Shown here in pieces: positions 1 to 8,256 of a stretch of DNA of 64,000 nt; the stretch's first letter is position 1, and every line of letters starts with the position of its first letter. A program made the position numbers and the translations under genes. The notes beneath the pieces are model-generated. The model worked only from the letters and a program-made list of their open reading frames with translations. It ran no database searches and was not told the origin of the DNA. The DNA is taken from contig NZ_JALPVJ010000013.1 of NCBI RefSeq assembly GCF_023544445.1, forward strand, positions 186,001 through 250,000, given 5' to 3'. The DNA comes from Actinoplanes sp. M2I2 (lineage in GTDB: Bacteria > Actinomycetota > Actinomycetes > Mycobacteriales > Micromonosporaceae).

Positions 1-2
1 CC

Positions 3-383
3 ACCGCGCGTCCCCGGCCCGGCGCCACCTACGAGTACGGTCCCGCGAGCGCCGAGATGGTGGAGCGGGCCCACCGCATCGCCTCCGTCTGTGACCGCCA
101 CGGCGTGGACCTGCCCGCGGTCGCGCTGGCCTTTCCTCTGCTGCACCCCGCGGTCGTCGCGGTCGCCGTCGGCATGCGCTCACCGGACGAGGTGGAGGAG
201 AACCGGCGCCGATTCGACACCGACATCCCGGACGGCGTCTGGCGCGACCTGGTCACGGAAGGTCTGATCGAGGCCGGGACAGTCCCGGTCGAACAGCAGC
301 CCGGCGAGGGCGGACCTCAGTCGTCCGGATCCTTGCGAGGGGGTTCGAAGCGGCGCCGCTGCCACGAAGAGACGATGTGGTGA
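3..383 (+). CDS. Aldo/keto reductase, C-terminal part only (gene runs in from the left)
   Basis: The reading frame is open from the left edge and ends at a TGA at 381-383. The visible 126 residues carry the C-terminal signature of the L-fucose / D-threo-aldose dehydrogenase branch of the aldo/keto reductases: a helix with HGVDLPAVALAF, then VAVGMRSPDEVEEN, which in this family contacts the NADP(H) phosphate, then an Asp-rich last helix. These are NAD(P)H-dependent cytosolic oxidoreductases; the catalytic Asp, Tyr, Lys and His lie outside the window. The last ~25 residues are basic and Gly-rich, unlike the family, and run antisense over the 3' end of the FadR gene, giving a 67-bp convergent overlap. 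The family call is fairly safe; the substrate is unknown. Confidence 0.8.
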   Translation, partial: TARPRPGATYEYGPASAEMVERAHRIASVCDRHGVDLPAVALAFPLLHPAVVAVAVGMRSPDEVEENRRRFDTDIPDGVWRDLVTEGLIEAGTVPVEQQPGEGGPQSSGSLRGGSKRRRCHEETMW

Positions 384-1069
384 CGCATCGACTGCTCCGC
401 CGCGGCGACGTCCTGGCGGGCGATCGCGTCGGCGACGGCGGCATGCTCGTCGAGAGTCGACTGGAACGCGTTCTCGTAGCCCATGCCGTGGAATCGGTTG
501 CTCTCCAGCGCGTGCAGGTACAGGCGTTTGGCGATGTTCTCGGCGAGATGGTTGCGGGACAGCTCCATCACGGTCAGGTGGAAGACCACGTCCGCCTGCC
601 GGAAGGAATCGCTTTCGTGCTGGGTCTCCCGCATCACCTGCAGCGCGTGCTCGATACGGGTCAGTTCCTCCGGGGTGCGCCGGGCGGCCATGGCGCCCGC
701 CATCGCGGACTCGAGACTTCCCCGCACGATGGTCAGCTCGTCGAGGATGCCGAGCGACTCGTCGTTGTCGATGAGGGCCGAGAGCACCAGCGGGTCCAGC
801 ATGTTCCACGAGCCGGACCGGGCGACCTGGGTGCCGCGGCCCTGGGTGACGATCACCAGACCCTTCTCCTCGAGCCGCTTGACCGACTCCCGGATGACCG
901 TCCGGCTCACCCCGAAATGCTCGCTGAGCGGGCCTTCCGGGGGCAACAGCTCGTTCTCGGTCAGCTGGCCGGTGACGATGAGCTCGACCAGTTCGCTGAC
1001 GACCGCCACGCTCAACCGCTCGGCCCGCCGGCGTGGGGGAAAGGCGAATTTGTCCGGTGCGGCGGTCAT
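317..1069 (-). CDS. FadR-subfamily GntR transcriptional regulator
   Basis: This 250-residue protein has a winged helix-turn-helix at about residues 21-82, with the typical SEHFGVSRTVIRESVKRLEEKGL core and QGRGTQV wing, followed by an all-helical FCD effector domain at about 95-240. Likely metal or ligand residues of FCD are visible: a D-x3-H in the stretch around ADVVFH, a His in DEHAAVADAI and the MRHHI His pair. Family members bind an organic acid or sugar acid in the FCD domain and repress a nearby catabolic operon. The convergent aldo/keto reductase (L-fucose dehydrogenase-like) to the left is a plausible target, an inference only. ATG at 1069 is the natural start, and full family length is kept. 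Confidence 0.93.
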   Translation of the reverse strand: MTAAPDKFAFPPRRRAERLSVAVVSELVELIVTGQLTENELLPPEGPLSEHFGVSRTVIRESVKRLEEKGLVIVTQGRGTQVARSGSWNMLDPLVLSALIDNDESLGILDELTIVRGSLESAMAGAMAARRTPEELTRIEHALQVMRETQHESDSFRQADVVFHLTVMELSRNHLAENIAKRLYLHALESNRFHGMGYENAFQSTLDEHAAVADAIARQDVAAAEQSMRHHIVSSWQRRRFEPPRKDPDD

Positions 1070-1422
1070 GGCAGTACCTTACCCACGGCCGGACCCGGCC
1101 GACCGGATGATCCGCCCGGGAGCGCCGGCTCGGGGCCGACCGTCAGGCAGCGGGCCGGCCCGGAGTGGGGGCCGGACCTCGCCCTGCTGGGAGATCCAGG
1201 GCAGACATCGATGATCCGTGACGGTGATCTTGGCTGGCCGAAAGGTTGAGGCGTGCGGTCGGTCGGCTGCGGAGCGTCAACGGCGTCGGTCTCGGCAGCG
1301 GCGGCTTGCCTGATGACCTGGCCTGCCGCTGTTATTTCATCGTTATCAATTTTACGTCCATGAATGCCATCGGCGCTCGATGAGCGGTTACCGTGGGTGA
1401 TGTGCAGCGGGTTCATCTTCTG
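1070..1422. other. Intergenic region upstream of the RHS operon
   Basis: No convincing gene was found. The segment at about 1330-1400 is much more AT-rich than its surroundings. It presumably holds the regulatory region of the long operon to the right and the leftward FadR promoter, but no clear FadR operator could be picked out by eye. Confidence 0.5.
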
Positions 1423-1452
1423 TTGACACGAGACGCGGCCCGTCAATACCTT
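1423..1452 (+). promoter_or_regulatory. Probable housekeeping-type promoter of the RHS operon
   Basis: A perfect -35 hexamer TTGACA (1423-1428) is followed after 18 bp by TACCTT (1447-1452), which fits the loose actinobacterial TANNNT -10. Transcription would start near 1459, leaving about 35 nt before the GTG at 1494. This also argues against the in-frame TTG at 1461 as start. Confidence 0.5.
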
Positions 1453-1493
1453 CGCAACCCTTGATCCACAGGCGTTTCACGGGGGAGGGCCGA

Positions 1494-4400
1494 GTGGCTA
1501 CTGGTCGCTGGACTGCGACGGGTGCTATTCATCGATGGTTGTCGGGGCGTCGCCGGGCCGTACTGGTCGGCGGGGTGGTGACCGCTCTCGCGGTCACGGG
1601 CGGCATCACCGTCCTGACCCGATCCGATGGAGGCATCAGCACCGAGGCGTTGGGCGACGGGGTCAGCGCGGAGTCCCGCGCGCTCCGTCAGGCCAAGGAG
1701 CTGGGCCGTCCCGTACGGGTCGACTCGCTCACCGACGAGACCACCGAGGTGTGGGCCCGCCCGGAGGGTGACTTCCGGGCCGACCTGAGCGTCGGCGCCG
1801 TCCGCGTCCGCCGCGACGGCGACTGGGTGCCGGTCGACCTGACCTTGCGCGCCGTCCAGGGCCGGGTGGAGCCCGTCGCGCACCCGAAGGGACTCGTGCT
1901 CTCCGGCGCCCGCCGGGCCGGGACGAACGACCTCGCGGTGGTCGGCACCGGCAGCGAACGGATCGCGATGCGCTGGACCGGCCGTCTGCCGGCTCCGACG
2001 GTGAAGGGCGCCGAGGCGACGTACGCCGAGGTCCTGCCCGGTGTCGATCTGAAGGTCCGGGCCACCCGGGACGGGTTCGCCCAGTCGCTGGTCGTGAAGA
2101 GCCGGGCCGCGGCCGGGCGTCTGCGAGACGTCAAGCTGCCGCTGACCGGTCCGGGCGCGACCCGGTTCCATCGCGACGGCAGCGGGGCGACCACGTTCTC
2201 GTCGGCCGCCGGCAAGGTGACCGCGACCGTGGCTCAGCCCCTCATGTGGGACGCCGCCCGGGACGCCACCGGCACCCCGACCCGCACGGCCGTGCTCAAG
2301 ACCGCGGTCGCCCGGAGCTCCGGCGGGGCGACGTTCACCCTCACCCCGGACCTGGCCTGGATGCGCGACGCGCGGACGACCTACCCGGTGGTGCTCGACC
2401 CGACCGTCACCACGATCGCCGACACCTTCGACATCTATGTCAAGGAAGGGGTCGGCACGGCCAACGACACCACCAACGACCTGCAGGTCGGCCTGCTCAG
2501 CGGCAAGATCACCCGGTCCTTCCTGACGTGGAACTCCAGTGTCCTGGCCGGCAAGCAGATCACCGCGAGCACGGTCAAGTTCTTCAACTTCTGGTCCAAC
2601 GTGTGCACGGCCAAGTCGTGGTCGATCTGGCCCAGTGCCAGCGCCACGCCGACCACCGTGTGGAGCAACCAGCCGGCCGTGGTCGGCACCGTCCCGTCCG
2701 CCTCGTCGAGCCAGACGCAGGGCGGGCCGAGCCCCTGCTCCGACCAGTTCGTCAGCATCGACGGCCGGGCGTTCTTCCAGCACTTCGCGACGGCGGCCAC
2801 GACCCGGGCCTACATGGCGGTGAAGGCCACCGACGAGACCGACCTGGACGCGTTCAAGCAGTTCCGCAGCAAGGACGGCGAGGCGGCCGACGAGGTGCCG
2901 ACCGCGTCGGTGACCTACAACGCCTACCCGACCGTCACCGCGCGCTCGACGGTGCCCGCCACCGCCTGCGCCTCGGGCGCGGCCCGGCCCCTCATCAACA
3001 CGCTCACGCCGCAGCTCAAGGCCACCGTGGCCGACGCCGACAACGCCCTGTCGGTGGCGTACGAGTGGTGGTCGGTCGACACCAACACCAAGATCGGCGG
3101 GCAGACCCTGACCGGGGTCGCCACCGGCACGGCGACGACGGTGACCGTGCCCGCCGGAGCGTTCGGAGACGGCGGCCGCTACAAGTGGCGGGTCCAGGCC
3201 GGCGACGGCGTGTCCGGCAGCTCCACCTGGTCGTCCTTCTGTGAGATGACCACCTGGGTGACCGCGCCGCCGGCCAACGGCTGCCCCGGCTCGGCCGGAA
3301 TCTCCAACGATTACAACGGTGACGGTGTCGCCGACGTGGCCGTCGGCGACCCGGACGCCACGATCGGCGCTCAGGCTCGGGCCGGCTCGGTCACCGTCTC
3401 GTACGGCGGAACCGGTGTGACCCAGCTCGTCCAGCAGGGCGTGGACGGGGTCGGCGGCGGGGCCGAGGCCGACGACCGGTTCGGCTACTCGCTGGCGAGC
3501 TATGACGCCAACCGCGACGGTTGCTCCGATCTGGCCGTCGGCGCGCCCGGCGAGGCGGTCGGCACGGCTCTCGAGTCCGGCGCCGTGATGGTGCTCCTCG
3601 GCTCGCCGGCCGGGCTGTCCAAGGGTCCGGCGGCCCTGTGGGTCGATCAGAACGCGGCCGGCTGGGCTGACGACGTCGAGGGCGGTGACCGGTTCGGCTG
3701 GTCGCTGGCGGCCGGCGCCACCGCGGCCGGTGAGCCCTTCCTGGCCGTGGGCGCCCCCGGCGAGGACATCGGCGCCGGCGCCGATGCGGGCATCGTGCAC
3801 TACAAGCGCGGCACGACCAACGCGACCATGTGGGGCGGTGCCGGCGTGCCGGGCAGCGCCGAGAACGACGACCAGCTCGGCTACTCGCTGGCCGCCACGC
3901 CGTACCACCTGGCCGTCGGCTCGCCGGGCGAGGCGATCGGCGCCAGCGTGTTCGCCGGCACCGCGGTCGTGTTCACTCACGAGATCAGCGGCACCCAGCT
4001 CAAGCTGCTGCAGGTGCTGGCGGACGACCCGGCCGAGACGGGCGACCCGGTCGTGGCCAACGACACCGTCGGCAAGTCGCTGGCCATGACGGCCTATCCG
4101 GCCGGCGGGACCGGCGCGTCCCTGCTGCTGGCGGGTGCGCCGGGCAAGGACGTCGGCGCCACCGCGGACGCCGGAAAGGTGTACCGGTGGGTGGTGACGG
4201 CCACGACGTGGACGCCGATCGCCTCGGTGAGCCGGCCCGGCGCGGCCGCCGGTGACTACTTCGGCGAGCAGGTGCGGATCGCCGGCGGCACCGCGCCGGT
4301 GGCGGCGGCCGGCGCCCCCGGCGCCGACCGGGACGGTGTCCTCGACGCGGGTGCGGTCTTCTCCTTCCCGGGGCCGGCCGCGGCGGTGACGCCGGCCGAG

Positions 4401-4583
4401 GTGACCCGCGGGACCGATGCCCAGCAGGCGATCGGCGCGTATCTCGGCTCGTCGGACCGCAACCTCTATGTCGCCGACCCGCGAGGCGGCACGGTCACGG
4501 CGTACCCATGGGCCGGTCTGACCGCCGGTGGCACCTGGAACGCGGGCGACGGCGCCGCCGCCTTCGGCACGGCGGTGTCCTGA
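1494..4583 (+). CDS. Secreted/anchored protein with DNRLRE domain and FG-GAP (integrin-like) propeller
   Basis: The GTG at 1494 sits 4 nt after GGGGGAGGG (1481-1489) and gives 1029 residues. A basic N-terminus (RRR at 19-21) and a hydrophobic segment at about 22-42 look like a signal anchor. Next come a beta-rich region, a DNRLRE-type domain at about 305-475 (found in extracellular actinobacterial proteins beside RHS genes) and an Ig/Fn3-like stretch. About 604-960 holds repeated FG-GAP blades: SNDYNGDGVADVAVGDP, then several units with D-RFGYSLA and AVGAPGE-IG, a calcium-binding integrin-type beta-propeller. The gene is first in a row with the LamG and RHS genes, with a TGATG junction to the next gene, so it is probably an accessory displayed or secreted with the toxin. 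No catalytic motif was seen. Confidence 0.87.
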   Translation: MATGRWTATGAIHRWLSGRRRAVLVGGVVTALAVTGGITVLTRSDGGISTEALGDGVSAESRALRQAKELGRPVRVDSLTDETTEVWARPEGDFRADLSVGAVRVRRDGDWVPVDLTLRAVQGRVEPVAHPKGLVLSGARRAGTNDLAVVGTGSERIAMRWTGRLPAPTVKGAEATYAEVLPGVDLKVRATRDGFAQSLVVKSRAAAGRLRDVKLPLTGPGATRFHRDGSGATTFSSAAGKVTATVAQPLMWDAARDATGTPTRTAVLKTAVARSSGGATFTLTPDLAWMRDARTTYPVVLDPTVTTIADTFDIYVKEGVGTANDTTNDLQVGLLSGKITRSFLTWNSSVLAGKQITASTVKFFNFWSNVCTAKSWSIWPSASATPTTVWSNQPAVVGTVPSASSSQTQGGPSPCSDQFVSIDGRAFFQHFATAATTRAYMAVKATDETDLDAFKQFRSKDGEAADEVPTASVTYNAYPTVTARSTVPATACASGAARPLINTLTPQLKATVADADNALSVAYEWWSVDTNTKIGGQTLTGVATGTATTVTVPAGAFGDGGRYKWRVQAGDGVSGSSTWSSFCEMTTWVTAPPANGCPGSAGISNDYNGDGVADVAVGDPDATIGAQARAGSVTVSYGGTGVTQLVQQGVDGVGGGAEADDRFGYSLASYDANRDGCSDLAVGAPGEAVGTALESGAVMVLLGSPAGLSKGPAALWVDQNAAGWADDVEGGDRFGWSLAAGATAAGEPFLAVGAPGEDIGAGADAGIVHYKRGTTNATMWGGAGVPGSAENDDQLGYSLAATPYHLAVGSPGEAIGASVFAGTAVVFTHEISGTQLKLLQVLADDPAETGDPVVANDTVGKSLAMTAYPAGGTGASLLLAGAPGKDVGATADAGKVYRWVVTATTWTPIASVSRPGAAAGDYFGEQVRIAGGTAPVAAAGAPGADRDGVLDAGAVFSFPGPAAAVTPAEVTRGTDAQQAIGAYLGSSDRNLYVADPRGGTVTAYPWAGLTAGGTWNAGDGAAAFGTAVS

Positions 4584-7500
4584 TGGGACAGACACAGAGC
4601 GGCAAGCACAACGGGGGAAAGGCCGGATCGGCGATGACACAAGGATTGCTCCTCGGACGGGGGTTGCGCGGCACCGGCCTGCTGGCCGGCTTGGCCGCTC
4701 TGCTCGCCGGGTACGCGGTGGCCGGCCACCCCACCGCGGCGGCCGCCGCCGTCGACCAGGCGAAGGCTGTTCACCAGGCGCCGGGCCAGGACCCGATCCG
4801 GCCGACCGAGCAGGGCGCTGTCACGTACGCCGCACGACTCGGCGACCGGGTGGAGATCGAGGCTTTCCGCACGGAGACCCGCTCGGTGTTCGCCAACCCG
4901 GACGGCACCCTCACCGCCCGCGAGTACGCCCAGCCGGTACGCGTCGTCCGGCAGGGCCGCTGGGTCCCGGTCGACGCCACCCTGGCCGCCAACCCCGACG
5001 GCACGTACGCCCCGAAGGCGGCCACGCTCGGCCTGACCCTCTCGGGCGGCGGCGCCGGCCCGCTGGTCAGCGTCGACCGGGCCGGCCGGACCCTGGACCT
5101 GAGCTGGCCGGGCGCCCTGCCCGAGCCGGTGGTCCAGGGCGATCGGGCCACGTACGCCGAGGTCCTGCCCGACGTCGACCTGGTCGTCAACGTCGGCGTC
5201 TCGTCCTTCTCGCACGTGCTGGTGGTCAAGTCGGCCGCGGCCGCCGCCAACCCCGAGCTGGCCGAGCTCGAGTTCGGTCTGAAGACGAACGACCTGAACG
5301 TCGCCGAGTCCCCGGACGGCGGCCTCACCGCGGTCGACGCCTCCACCGGTTCGCCCGTGCTGGAGGCCCGCGAGCCGGTCATGTGGGACTCCGGCGAGCC
5401 GGCCACCGCCCCGGCCGCCCGCAAGCTGGTCGACCCGAAGCCGCTCGCCGCCAGCGAGGAACCCCCGGCCTCGGCCGACCGGGCCACCCTCGGCCTCGAG
5501 CTGGCCGGCGACACGCTCACCCTGACGCCGGACCGGGAGATGCTGGCCGACCCGGCCACTACCTTCCCGGTCTACATCGACCCGATCTGGCAGGACACCC
5601 GCAACAGCGGCTGGACGATGGTGGCCAGCGGCTTCGCGGCCGAGGAGTACTGGAAGTTCTCCGACACCGAGGGCGTCGGCGAGTGCCCGGTCTCCTCGGG
5701 CTACTGCAACGGCAGCGGGGTCAAGCGCATCTTCTACGCGCTGCCGACTCCGTACAGCGGCAAGTCCATCCTCAGCGCCGAGCTGGCCGTCACCATGACG
5801 CACACCTACAACGACTCGGCCAAGGCGGTCTCGGCCTACCACGCCAAGACCGGTATCAGCTCCGGCACCAACTGGAACAACCAGCCCGCGCTGGGCGCGA
5901 AGCAGGACACCAAGAGCCCGACCGCGACCAAGGGCTCGTGCACGCCGGACAACCAGAACGTCCGGTTCAACGTGAAGAGCATCGTCACCGACGCCGCGTC
6001 CAAGAACTGGGCGAGCACCACGTTCGCCCTCAAGGCGGACAGCGAGAGCGATCACACGGCGTGGAAGCGGTTCTGTGGCAATGCGATCCTCGAGGTGCGG
6101 TACAACCGGGCGCCCAGCACGCCGGTGCAGAGCCAGCTGACCAACGACCCGGGCGGCGTCTGCGTCTACGGCGCCAACCGGCCCTACGTGGACGTCCCGC
6201 CGGTGCTCAAGGCCGTGCTCAAGGACCCGGACCACTCGTCCGCGCACGCCGAGAAGCTCAAGGCGCAGTTCAAGGTGTACTGGCCCTCGGAGGCGCCGAC
6301 CAAGGAGGTCACCTACCTCACCGGCGAGAAGAACAGCGGCAGCACGTTCTCCTACAGCACCACCGGGCTCGGGATCCCGCAGAACGTGACGATCGGCTGG
6401 GAGGTCCGGGCCTACGACGGCACCGTCTACGGCAACTGGAGCAGTTACGGCGACCAGACCCGGTGTGAGTTCATCTATGACGCGACCACACCGGTCGCGC
6501 CGGACGTCGACTCCTCGCTCTACCTGCCGTGGGACGCCGCCGACGCCAAGCCGGCGTGTGTCGAGTCCAAGCCGCCGACCGCGGAGGACCCGGAGCCGGC
6601 CGACGTGCCGCTGGGCTCGGTCGGCATGTACGGCAAGTTCGTCTTCGACTCCTCGGCGACCGATGTCGTGGAGTACCAGTACGGCTTCGACACCAACCCG
6701 TCGCCGAACAACTCGCTCAAGCCGACGGCCGACGGCGGTCCGGTCAGCATCGACTGGATGCCGCAGGAGGACGGGCCGGTGACGGTCAACGTCCAGGCCA
6801 TCGACCGGGCCAAGCGCAAGAGCGCGATCGCCAGCTGCACCTTCCGGGTCGGCAACCACCGCCCGGTCGACTGGAGCCTGGGCGAGGCGGCCGGCTCGGA
6901 GTCGGCGATGGACGGCGGCGCGGAGCACCCGGCCACGCCGGGCGCCGGCGCCGTGTTCGGCACGCCGGGCCCGGGGTGTCAGGAGACCGGTGACACCTGT
7001 CAGGTCGACCGGGCCGTCGGCTTCTCGGGCGGAGCGGACGCCTATCTGGCCACCGGCACGGCCGCGCTGGTCGACACCGGGCGGGGCTTCGGTGTGGCGG
7101 CGTGGGTCAAGCTGACCGACGGCGCGGCCGACCGCACCGTGGTCAGCCAGGACGGCACCGGCCAGGCCGGGTTCTCGCTCGGCTATGACGGCACCTCGAA
7201 GAAATGGGTGTTGCGGGTGCCGATGACCGACGTGCGTTCGCTGGGCGAGTTCACGGTGTCGAGCTCGGCGGCGGCCGCCATCGGCAAGTGGACGCACCTC
7301 GCGGCCACCTATGACCCGGTCAAGCAGGTCCTGCGGCTCTACGTCAACGGCGGCGCCGCGACCGAGGCCGCACGTCGCTCGGCGTTCACGGCGTACGGCG
7401 TCACGCAGTTCGGCCGGCGCCTGGAGAACGGCCGCTACCAGGACAACTGGAAGGGCGCGATCGCCGACGTGGCCGTGTTCGACCGGATCGTGGTGCCGGC

Positions 7501-8233
7501 CGAGGTGCAGCAGCTGTCCAGCCTGCGGCCGCTGCGCCTGGCCTACTGGCCGCTCAACGACGCCTCGGACAACCTCAGCCCGCAGTACAACGACGCCGGG
7601 CAGGAGATGTCGCTGGCCGGCGGGGCGTCGCTCTACGCGCCCGACTACGAGGCCGATCCGTTCGCCGAACCGCCTCTGGTCGGCTCCGGCCACCTGGTCC
7701 TCGACGGCGTCGACGACCACGCCCGGACGGCGTCGCCGGTGGCCCTGCCCAAGGGCAGCTTCACCGTGTCGGTGCGGGTCCGGCTGGCCGGCGCCCAGTG
7801 CACCCGCACGATGGCCGCTCTGTCCGAGGCGGGTGTTCGCACCAGCGACTTCGTGCTGCGGTGCAACGCGCAGAACCAGTGGGAGGCGCTGCTGCCCACC
7901 GGCGACACCGACGCCTCCCCGGTCACCAAGGTGGTCGACAATCAGGCGCTGCCCAGCAACGACTCGTCGGGCCAGCATCTGGCCCTGGTCTACAACGCGT
8001 TCCGCGACTCGGTGACGCTCTACGTCAACGGCCAGGTCGCCCAGACCGGCACGGCCACGCACCGCGGCGGCTTCAACGGCGCCGGCGGCGTTCAGGTCGG
8101 CCGGTCGCTGCTGGCCGGGGTGTTCGGCGACTACTTCGCCGGCGCCGTCGACGACGTCCGCATCTACAGCGGCGTCGCCGATGCCCCGACTGTTCAGCTG
8201 CTGGCCGTGCCGACCGAGCAGGCCTCGCTGTGA
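4583..8233 (+). CDS. Secreted protein with DNRLRE domain and two LamG-like (jellyroll) domains
   Basis: This is the second gene of the RHS row. The ATG at 4583 overlaps the previous stop (TGATG) and gives 1216 residues. An in-frame ATG at 4634, about 11 nt after GGGGGAAAGG, would give a more compact signal peptide and is the main alternative. The leader contains a hydrophobic stretch LLAGLAALLAGYAVAG ending in an Ala-rich cleavage zone. Residues 330-520 form a DNRLRE-type domain with the NWNNQPALG motif shared with the upstream protein, so the two N-terminal halves look paralogous. Fn3/Ig-like segments follow, then two concanavalin-like LamG domains at about 810-966 and 1034-1216, each with the DVAVFDR or DDVRIYSG ending typical of that fold. 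LamG domains usually bind glycans, which suggests adhesion or packaging of the RHS protein. Confidence 0.86.
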   Translation: MGQTQSGKHNGGKAGSAMTQGLLLGRGLRGTGLLAGLAALLAGYAVAGHPTAAAAAVDQAKAVHQAPGQDPIRPTEQGAVTYAARLGDRVEIEAFRTETRSVFANPDGTLTAREYAQPVRVVRQGRWVPVDATLAANPDGTYAPKAATLGLTLSGGGAGPLVSVDRAGRTLDLSWPGALPEPVVQGDRATYAEVLPDVDLVVNVGVSSFSHVLVVKSAAAAANPELAELEFGLKTNDLNVAESPDGGLTAVDASTGSPVLEAREPVMWDSGEPATAPAARKLVDPKPLAASEEPPASADRATLGLELAGDTLTLTPDREMLADPATTFPVYIDPIWQDTRNSGWTMVASGFAAEEYWKFSDTEGVGECPVSSGYCNGSGVKRIFYALPTPYSGKSILSAELAVTMTHTYNDSAKAVSAYHAKTGISSGTNWNNQPALGAKQDTKSPTATKGSCTPDNQNVRFNVKSIVTDAASKNWASTTFALKADSESDHTAWKRFCGNAILEVRYNRAPSTPVQSQLTNDPGGVCVYGANRPYVDVPPVLKAVLKDPDHSSAHAEKLKAQFKVYWPSEAPTKEVTYLTGEKNSGSTFSYSTTGLGIPQNVTIGWEVRAYDGTVYGNWSSYGDQTRCEFIYDATTPVAPDVDSSLYLPWDAADAKPACVESKPPTAEDPEPADVPLGSVGMYGKFVFDSSATDVVEYQYGFDTNPSPNNSLKPTADGGPVSIDWMPQEDGPVTVNVQAIDRAKRKSAIASCTFRVGNHRPVDWSLGEAAGSESAMDGGAEHPATPGAGAVFGTPGPGCQETGDTCQVDRAVGFSGGADAYLATGTAALVDTGRGFGVAAWVKLTDGAADRTVVSQDGTGQAGFSLGYDGTSKKWVLRVPMTDVRSLGEFTVSSSAAAAIGKWTHLAATYDPVKQVLRLYVNGGAATEAARRSAFTAYGVTQFGRRLENGRYQDNWKGAIADVAVFDRIVVPAEVQQLSSLRPLRLAYWPLNDASDNLSPQYNDAGQEMSLAGGASLYAPDYEADPFAEPPLVGSGHLVLDGVDDHARTASPVALPKGSFTVSVRVRLAGAQCTRTMAALSEAGVRTSDFVLRCNAQNQWEALLPTGDTDASPVTKVVDNQALPSNDSSGQHLALVYNAFRDSVTLYVNGQVAQTGTATHRGGFNGAGGVQVGRSLLAGVFGDYFAGAVDDVRIYSGVADAPTVQLLAVPTEQASL

Positions 8234-8256
8234 CCGCCCGTCCGGGAGGACCCCGC

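Noticed and set aside
1066..1446. A 126-codon minus-strand frame upstream of the FadR gene
   Set aside because: No ribosome site and no recognisable fold; it crosses the predicted promoter of the RHS operon.
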